From the NCBI GenBank assembly GCA_020073365.1, contig JAIQFL010000082.1, forward strand, positions 1 through 36,619: a DNA stretch of 36,619 nucleotides. Reading direction: 5' to 3'. Below, piece by piece: positions 32,041 through 36,619 of this stretch. Every line of letters starts with the position of its first letter. The stretch's first letter is position 1. Source of the stretch: Terriglobia bacterium. Its GTDB lineage: Bacteria > Acidobacteriota > Terriglobia > Bryobacterales > Bryobacteraceae. The notes beneath the pieces were generated by a model that worked only from the letters and a program-made list of their open reading frames with translations, did not search any database and had not been told where the DNA came from. Both the position numbers and the translations under genes were made by a program.

Positions 32041-32164
32041 GACGTCGCGACGCGACATCGCAGGTGTTCGACATTCAAGTGGATACGCCGAAGCGGGGCA
32101 GCACCCACTTCATCAGGACGATGTAGGCCAGCAGGAAGAGGACAATCGGCAGCCAGTCCGGCAT
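31952..32164 (-). CDS. Tiny one-helix membrane ORF with in-frame TGA, candidate selenoprotein
   Basis: From ATG 32164 the minus strand encodes 29 residues: MPDWLPIVLFLLAYIVLM, a single membrane helix, then KWVLPRFGVST. A TGA follows at 32077-32075. As a plain stop this gives a 29-residue membrane peptide. Read through, the frame goes on for 40 codons as MSNTCDVASRRP and onward to a TGA at 31954-31952, overlapping the 3' end of pgk in antisense. If the TGA were selenocysteine, it would sit four residues before a cysteine, a redox-like spacing. A stem-loop follows at a distance that fits bacterial SECIS elements. The ORF has a weak AGAG ribosome site in an unusually AT-rich patch. Both readings are open; the short peptide looks real, the recoding is a hypothesis. 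Confidence 0.4.
32041..32059 (-). promoter_or_regulatory. SECIS-like stem-loop after an in-frame TGA
   Basis: In minus-strand orientation GATGTCG pairs with CGACGTC (one G-U pair) around the loop CGTCG. The loop begins 22 bases after the TGA at 32077-32075 and has G as its second base, which fits the general bacterial SECIS description (loop 16-37 bases after UGA, a G among its first two bases). It also begins directly after the pgk stop, so a role in ending the pgk transcript is an alternative, although no T-run is present. Confidence 0.35.
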
Positions 32165-32221
32165 TCGTTATCTCTAATACAATTATCTCAGATTGGGAGG
32201 CGCAAAATACGGGTACAGGCT

Positions 32222-33118
32222 TCACTGCAACAGGTGGCGGACGGCAGCTACGATTTTCGGCCAGCCGGGGGCTTCGGCGGAACAGAGCTCGTGGTGGCCT
32301 ATCTGCTGGACGCGAATGATCTCTACAGGATCCCCGGCCCTCTTAGCCTGCGCCTCGTAGTTCTCGAACAACTTCTCCGGCACGATGGTGTCTTCCTCGG
32401 CCCACACCAGCACTTGGGACGTTCCCAGTGGGAGAAGTTCGATGGGGGAAGCCGCGGCATATCGCGCCGGCTGCCGGGCCGCGGTCCCGCCCATGACGCG
32501 CAGTCCGCCGGCGGCGCAGTCCTGCGGGCCGCGGACGGCGTACACACGCATATCGGGGATGCCGGCCAGCGAGACCACTCCGCGCACGGGTAGAGGATCG
32601 GCCGTATGGAGTGGGCTGTCGCCGGGAATCCGGCGGCGGCCAGCAGTCCACAGCGCCAATTGACCGCCGGCCGAGTGCCCCATGACGACGACGCGGTTGA
32701 GGTCAAGGTGGTACTTGGCGGCCGCGCCGGGCAATGCATCCACCCCCTGGCCGACGTCCAGGAAGGTTCCGGGCCAGCCGCCGCCTTCCTCGTGGGCCCG
32801 GCGGTATTCGAGGTTCCAGGTCGCCCAACCCTCCTTCACAAGTGCCGACGCCAGGTGCGCGGTGTATTGCGTATTGGCGTACTGCACCCAACAGCCGCCG
32901 TGAATCACCACTACTACCGGGAATGGCCCGCTACTATCGGGCGCCCTCAATTCGGCGTACTGTTGGGGTGCTGGGCCGTAGGGAATCTTCGCCAGCGGCG
33001 GCTCGGAAGGCAGCCTCAAGATGTCATCGGCGTTGAGCTTTCGCGTCTGGCAGGAGAGTTTCACGGCAAGCACCAGGAGGATGGCGCCGGCGATAGCGGC
33101 GAGTCTCACCGGCGTCAC
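32222..33118 (-). CDS. Alpha/beta-hydrolase, esterase-like (BD-FAE/acetyl esterase type)
   Basis: A 298-residue protein with an N-terminal hydrophobic segment (VRLAAIAGAILLVLAVKL) that should export or anchor it. The oxyanion block VVVVIHGGCWVQY, nucleophile elbow VMGHSAGGQLAL, aspartate in VLVWAEEDTIVP and histidine in VQQIGHHEL make a complete Ser-Asp-His triad. The closest group is the BD-FAE/carbohydrate esterase-like family; the ester substrate is unknown. I chose GTG 33118, which shares one base with the stop of the DinB-like gene (TAGTG); another GTG lies nine bases on. A longer reading to 33730 passes through the DinB gene in another frame and is not real. Confidence 0.82.
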   Translation of the reverse strand: MTPVRLAAIAGAILLVLAVKLSCQTRKLNADDILRLPSEPPLAKIPYGPAPQQYAELRAPDSSGPFPVVVVIHGGCWVQYANTQYTAHLASALVKEGWATWNLEYRRAHEEGGGWPGTFLDVGQGVDALPGAAAKYHLDLNRVVVMGHSAGGQLALWTAGRRRIPGDSPLHTADPLPVRGVVSLAGIPDMRVYAVRGPQDCAAGGLRVMGGTAARQPARYAAASPIELLPLGTSQVLVWAEEDTIVPEKLFENYEAQAKRAGDPVEIIRVQQIGHHELCSAEAPGWPKIVAAVRHLLQ

Positions 33119-33588
33119 TAGTCGAACTCGAATGCCGGCGCGGCCTGGTCGGTGCCCACGCGTCCCGCGGTGATGGTGGCGCGGAAGTAGTTCTCGCCGC
33201 GCGTTCCACAGCCTGCCATACGACGCAGCATGGCCAACTGTCCCACGTGCGTGAGCGCGTCCGCGATGGGGCCTTGAAACAACTTCTCCGCGGGACACTC
33301 GAGCGGCTCGCCGGAGGCCAAGCGCCGATCGAAAGCCGTGAGCGCTGCGAAAAAGCGCGCTACCTCCTGGTCCCAGGGCAAGGGAGTGGCATTGTGCCAG
33401 TCGTGCTTGCCGTCGGCCAGCAGCAAAGCCCAATCGAACAGATCGCCGATATGCGCCAGGATCTGGACCGGCGCCCGGCCGCCGGGCGTTGCATGGTAGT
33501 CCGCGAATTCGGCGGGCGCGCCTCGCAGCGCTTTTCCGCCGCGATATGCCACGGTGGCGACGGTGTGCCGCAGTATGTTGCCTTCCAT
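33118..33588 (-). CDS. DinB-like four-helix-bundle protein
   Basis: A 156-residue protein with the DinB/YfiT-like helical pattern: ILAHIGDLFDWALLLADG, a middle helix EVARFFAALTAFDRRLAS, and IADALTHVGQLAMLRRMAG. Histidines in HIGD and THVGQ stand where DinB-fold proteins bind a metal; the third ligand is not obvious. Such proteins are often thiol-dependent transferases or hydrolases, but most are uncharacterised. Its ATG at 33588 shares one base with the ribonuclease stop (TGATG) and has GGGAGG just before it. It is the middle of three overlapping genes. Confidence 0.78.
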   Translation of the reverse strand: MEGNILRHTVATVAYRGGKALRGAPAEFADYHATPGGRAPVQILAHIGDLFDWALLLADGKHDWHNATPLPWDQEVARFFAALTAFDRRLASGEPLECPAEKLFQGPIADALTHVGQLAMLRRMAGCGTRGENYFRATITAGRVGTDQAAPAFEFD

Positions 33589-35027
33589 CAGTTCCTCCCA
33601 AAATCGATAAAGCCGCGTTGCGGATCCGCGCCCAGCAGCGTAACGTGCAGGCGGTCACCCACGTCCAGGCCCTGTTCGCCGCGCATGAGCCGGCCCTCCA
33701 CGGGGGGGTCGAGCACGCGCACGAACACACCCTTGGGCGTCACACCCGTAACCACGGCGGAGAACGATTGCCCCACGCGGTGCAGCAGAGCCACCGCGGC
33801 GATCCGCTTGTTCATGTCGCGCTGCACCTTGCGCGCGGCGTCCTCTTTCAACGTGCAATTGCGCGCGATCGAATCCAATTCGTCATCGGAGTACGGCGGC
33901 TTGCCTGAGAGCGACTTCAGCAGCCGCTGGGTCACCAGGTCGGCGAACCGGCGGTTCGGCGCGGTAGAGTGCGTGTAATCCTGCGCCGCCAGCCCGAAGT
34001 GACCCTGCCCGGTGTCACCCTTCCGCATCAGGACGTATTCGCCCGGGCCCATCAGCTTGAGAACCGAGAGCGAAATGTCCGGGTAGTGCACCGCATCCGC
34101 CTGCTTGCGCCGCATCAGGAAGGCGTTGAGCGCGCCCGAATTGGGCTCCAGGGGCAACTTCTCCCCGTAGTGCTCGGCCAGTTCCATGATGCGCGGCCAG
34201 CGCTCGGGAGCCCTCACCACCCGCCGGATGGAAGACACGCCGGCGTCGCGCAGCGTGCGCGCCATCACTTCGTTGGCGGCGATCATGAAATCCTCGATCA
34301 ATCTAGCGGCGCGGTTGTGGCGCCGGGCCTTGATGTCCTTGACGTGCCCGTCGGAAACTACGGTCTCGGCTTCCACGCGATCGAAGGTGAGGGCGCCCAG
34401 GCGGCCTCGGGACTCGCGAAGCGCATGGGCGGCCTCGTCCTGGAGCTTGAGTTGGGCGTCGAGATCCGGCGCGGCGGCCACTTTGGGCGGGGCGGAGGCA
34501 GTGCCTTCCAGCCACGGGCCAACAGCATTGTAGGTGAGCTGCGCGCGGTTGCGCACCACCGCGCGGTAGACGCTGCCGTTCAAAATCGAGCCATCCGCGG
34601 CCACCAACATGTCGATCACCACGGCCGAGCGGTCGCCGCTTTCGGAAAGCGAGGTGAGATCCGTGGAGAGCCTCTCCGGCAGCATGGGGAAATTGCGCAC
34701 GCCGGCGTATACCGTGGTGGTTTCGTGGGAGGCGTGGACGTCGATGGGGGTGCCCTGGGCCACCGCGGAATCCACATCGGCGACGGCCACCAGCACGCGG
34801 ATGCCGCCGGCCGCGCGCTCGACCCACTCAATCTGATCGAGGTCGCGCGAATCGTCGTTATCGATGGAGGACCACAGCAGCGCGGTCAGGTCGCGCAGGC
34901 TGCGATCGGGCTCGGCGTGGATGGTATTGAGCTGCTGCTCGACTTCGGGCGGAAAATCGGGTGAGAACCCGCGCTCGATCATTTCCTGACGGGCGGCGGC
35001 CACAAGGTTGAAACCACTCTGAGCCAT
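33588..35027 (-). CDS. RNB-domain (RNase II/R-type) exoribonuclease
   Basis: A 479-residue protein whose RNB domain begins with LWSSIDNDDSRDLDQIEW. Aspartates D56, D62 and D64 match RNase II D201, D207 and D209, but the fourth metal-binding position (D210 there) is Q65. Further RNB blocks are VRNFPMLPERLSTDLTSL, AARLIEDFMIAANEVMAR, YTHSTAPNRRFADLVTQRLL. The C-terminal 75 residues (SAVVTGVTPKGVFVRVLDPP) form an S1 domain. N-terminal cold-shock domains of full-length RNase R are missing, as in the shorter RNB proteins of some lineages. It should degrade RNA from the 3' end. ATG 35027 gives MAQSGFNLVAAARQEM; earlier starts at 35045 or 35072 are possible. Confidence 0.87.
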   Translation of the reverse strand: MAQSGFNLVAAARQEMIERGFSPDFPPEVEQQLNTIHAEPDRSLRDLTALLWSSIDNDDSRDLDQIEWVERAAGGIRVLVAVADVDSAVAQGTPIDVHASHETTTVYAGVRNFPMLPERLSTDLTSLSESGDRSAVVIDMLVAADGSILNGSVYRAVVRNRAQLTYNAVGPWLEGTASAPPKVAAAPDLDAQLKLQDEAAHALRESRGRLGALTFDRVEAETVVSDGHVKDIKARRHNRAARLIEDFMIAANEVMARTLRDAGVSSIRRVVRAPERWPRIMELAEHYGEKLPLEPNSGALNAFLMRRKQADAVHYPDISLSVLKLMGPGEYVLMRKGDTGQGHFGLAAQDYTHSTAPNRRFADLVTQRLLKSLSGKPPYSDDELDSIARNCTLKEDAARKVQRDMNKRIAAVALLHRVGQSFSAVVTGVTPKGVFVRVLDPPVEGRLMRGEQGLDVGDRLHVTLLGADPQRGFIDFGRN

Positions 35028-35394
35028 GAATTCCGAGGGTAGCATGCAGGGGCCGCGGGCTGGGGTAAGCAAGCTGGGGCGTCACGGAGACAGGTAGCCT
35101 GATCGCTCGAAGTCCCGAGATTCGCGGTGGACGGCCGTGCGTCGCCGGGACGCGCGTCTCAGTTCGCCGGATCGATCAGTGGCACAACATGGGCCTGATT
35201 CCAGAAGAGATCATGCGGAGGTTTGGCCACCTGTCGCAAGGACAGCGATCTCCCAACCCTGGACACATTTCGAACCTGGTGCGCCACCAATACCCTGACG
35301 TTGCCGGAAGCAGCGTTCGTCTAAGCGGATGGGGCAGGCAGCCACGGCGTGAGCGGCGCGGTCCTGGATACATCTCGAACTGACGCGCTGTTGT
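35028..35394. other. Gene-free interval with a near-perfect direct repeat
   Basis: This stretch holds the promoter side of the ribonuclease gene and the decayed end of the ADOP fragment. CCTGGACACATTTCGAAC (35258-35275) recurs as CCTGGATACATCTCGAAC (35364-35381), 16 of 18 bases identical, about 106 bases apart. The second copy lies where the similarity of the ADOP fragment ends. No gene, transposase or long inverted repeat was found here. Confidence 0.55.
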
Positions 35395-35628
35395 GGCGAG
35401 GCTGCTCGTGAAATCCACGGTCACGGGACGCGGCGTGTCCGGATCGGTTTCCGCAATCTTCACCAGGCGGCGCGGCTCGCCATAAGGCAGTTGATTGAGG
35501 AGCACGGCTTTCACCACGCTGAAGATCGCGGTGTTCGCTCCCACACCGAGCGCCAGCGTGGTAATGGCCACCAGGCTGAAACCCAGGTTCTTGCGCAAGG
35601 TCCTCGCGGAGAAATACACGTCGCCCAT
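35395..35628 (-). pseudogene. Truncated ADOP-type permease, N-terminal fragment
   Basis: From ATG 35628 (with AAAGGGG upstream) the reading begins MGDVYFSARTLRKNLGFSLVA, then TTLALGVGANTAIFSVVKAV and LLNQLPYGEPRRLVKIAE, clearly the first membrane helix and the following segment of an ADOP/MacB-like permease, like the intact one at 26744. After about 75 residues the similarity stops, near a repeated CCTGGATACAT segment, and a random-looking tail runs on to a stop at 35176. The usual 800 residues are missing, so the gene is dead. The ribosome site and start are still clean, and the break falls at a repeat, suggesting a recombination or insertion event. Confidence 0.8.
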
Positions 35629-35650
35629 GTTGTACCCCTTTCCGAGGGGC

Positions 35651-35713
35651 GGGGACAGACAGCACTGTCCACGCGGAGCAAAAGCGGCCCCTTGGGACAG
35701 TGTAGTCTGTCCC
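35651..35713. repeat. GGGGACAGAC inverted-repeat element
   Basis: GGGGACAGACAGCACTGTCC (35651-35670) faces GGGACAGTGTAGTCTGTCCC (35694-35713); aligned over 19 bases the arms differ at two positions. Each arm is itself nearly palindromic (GGGACAG and CTGTCC). The 23-base centre is GC-rich. It shares the opening GGGGACAGAC with the REP-like copies at 2703, 3151 and 21611 but has a different second half. Confidence 0.7.
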
Positions 35714-35724
35714 TGGGCGGGCGG

Positions 35725-36619
35725 TTAGTTTTCGAGGACCTTTTTCTTGCGGAACCAGTCGAGCAACAGGTCGCGCATCAGGCCGACGTCATTGGGGAAC
35801 TTCCGTCCGGTGCTCCGGAAATTCTCCGCCGTGTCCTGATTCTCCGCAGTGTAATCGCTCACCGCCAGCGTGTAATCGCGGTCGGGATCCACCTTGCGGT
35901 CCCCCACCACCATGGGCGGCAGGTCGCGACCTTTGAACGTGCCGACCAGCACCCTGTTGTCGAACGGCATGATGTCCCAGATGTGCCGCACCAGCACCTG
36001 GCCCTCGGGCAACGTGTCGCGGACGCCGCCCTGGTTCATCCAGGCGAAATCGGCGCCGGTTTCGTCGCGGAGCGCCTGCTCGATCAAACGCTTGACCTCT
36101 GGCTTGCTGAATTTCTTCTTGGTAACGGCCAGAGGCTGGTCCACCCGCGCCGTCACCTCGTCCTCCCAGTGCTTCACCAGCCGCGCGACTTCAGTGGATG
36201 GCTCAATCTTCGTGGAGTCCACCGGGATCCGCTTCCAGTTCCACGAGACCGGCGCCTTCTTCTCGGTGTCCACCTTCAGGTCGAGCCTGCCCAGTTCTTC
36301 ACCGTAGCCTTTCACTCTCACCAGCACGCGCCCCTCGCGGGACATGGCCTCCTCCAAGCCTCTGTGGATGTGGCCGCTCACTATCACCGGGATCTCGGGC
36401 GCGGAATTCAGAAACCGGGTTTCCTCCTCGCCCGTGATGTGCGCCAGCAGCACGATCAAGTCGGACTTGTCGCGCAACTCGGCGGCGTATTTGCGCACCG
36501 TGTCGAACAACGGCAGGGTGTGCCACTCTTCCAGCAGCTTGGGGGTGCTGAGGCTGTGCAGCGTATCCGTCATGGCGCCGATCACGGCCACGCGCAATCC
36601 GTTGACGGTCAGGATCACG
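35725..36619 (-). CDS. 5'-nucleotidase/UshA-like metallophosphoesterase, partial at window edge
   Basis: The reading is open at the right edge of the window, so the true start lies outside. The 297 residues seen include the end of the metallophosphoesterase domain (VVLLAHITGEEET and IPVIVSGHIHRGLEE, with the GHIH metal-binding motif) and the C-terminal 5'-nucleotidase domain (GADFAWMNQGGVRDTLPEGQ, then WDIMPFDNRVLVGTFKG and YTLAVSDYTAENQD). Such enzymes hydrolyse nucleotides or nucleotide sugars, usually in the periplasm. The final residues (FRKKKVLEN) look like a natural end. The N-terminal metal sites and signal peptide cannot be judged. Confidence 0.88.
   Translation of the reverse strand, partial: VILTVNGLRVAVIGAMTDTLHSLSTPKLLEEWHTLPLFDTVRKYAAELRDKSDLIVLLAHITGEEETRFLNSAPEIPVIVSGHIHRGLEEAMSREGRVLVRVKGYGEELGRLDLKVDTEKKAPVSWNWKRIPVDSTKIEPSTEVARLVKHWEDEVTARVDQPLAVTKKKFSKPEVKRLIEQALRDETGADFAWMNQGGVRDTLPEGQVLVRHIWDIMPFDNRVLVGTFKGRDLPPMVVGDRKVDPDRDYTLAVSDYTAENQDTAENFRSTGRKFPNDVGLMRDLLLDWFRKKKVLEN

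Overview
The window is a high-GC segment from a Gram-negative bacterium that is almost certainly an acidobacterium of the Solibacter/Bryobacter type. The case rests on several markers. Two large secreted proteins end in the lineage-typical Solibacter C-terminal domain (TIGR03437-like). A PadR-type regulator is followed by a very large duplicated orphan ABC permease (the acidobacterial ADOP arrangement), and a second, broken ADOP fragment lies near the right end. There is an LpxA acyltransferase for lipid A, and many exported beta-propeller proteins, twin-arginine signals and TTG/GTG starts with stop-start overlaps. No rRNA, tRNA, CRISPR array, intact insertion sequence or prophage was seen.

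Layout. 1-2675: a Tat-exported HisC-like aminotransferase overlapping a SulP-type anion permease without STAS domain. 2676-3358: a graveyard of toxin-antitoxin pieces (VapC start, UPF0175 antitoxin with two frameshifts, seven-residue PIN toxin stub), part of it boxed by a perfect 24-nt inverted repeat. 3359-5456: GH29 alpha-L-fucosidase and lpxA. 5616-11866: two divergent secreted Solibacter-C-terminal proteins and an outer-membrane beta-barrel. 12050-16825 (minus): small glycine-rich membrane protein, polyphosphate-glucokinase-like ROK kinase, very large BNR/sortilin-like propeller protein. 16965-21606: a good sigma70 promoter and a four-gene GldA/GldF/GldG/DUF4340 ABC operon. 21666-23572: a two-gene NAD salvage operon (nicotinate phosphoribosyltransferase, nicotinamidase). 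23708-25509 (minus): DsbA-like thioredoxin, MauE/DoxX-like membrane protein and SAM methyltransferase, tightly coupled. 25551-26205 (minus): an intact VapBC module. 26309-29973: PadR, ADOP permease, cytochrome P460 homologue. 29995-30501 (minus): cytochrome c. 30502-30861: a structured intergenic region. 30862-32040: phosphoglycerate kinase. 31952-32164 (minus): a tiny membrane ORF whose TGA may be recoded. 32222-35027 (minus): RNB-domain ribonuclease, DinB-like protein and esterase-like hydrolase, overlapping one another. 35395-36619 (minus): ADOP fragment, a GGGGACAGAC inverted repeat and a partial 5'-nucleotidase.

The observations I would look at first are: (1) the 29-codon membrane ORF at 32164-32075, which ends in TGA but continues in frame to a cysteine and a SECIS-like stem-loop, so it may be a small selenoprotein; (2) a cytochrome P460 homologue in which the haem cross-linking lysine position is leucine; (3) the inverted-repeat-bounded toxin-antitoxin remnant, where one frameshift is visibly a 10-nt tandem duplication; (4) the compact DsbA-MauE-methyltransferase operon; and (5) a stack of hairpins upstream of pgk. 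All functional statements come from reading the sequence and from remembered family features; no database search was possible.
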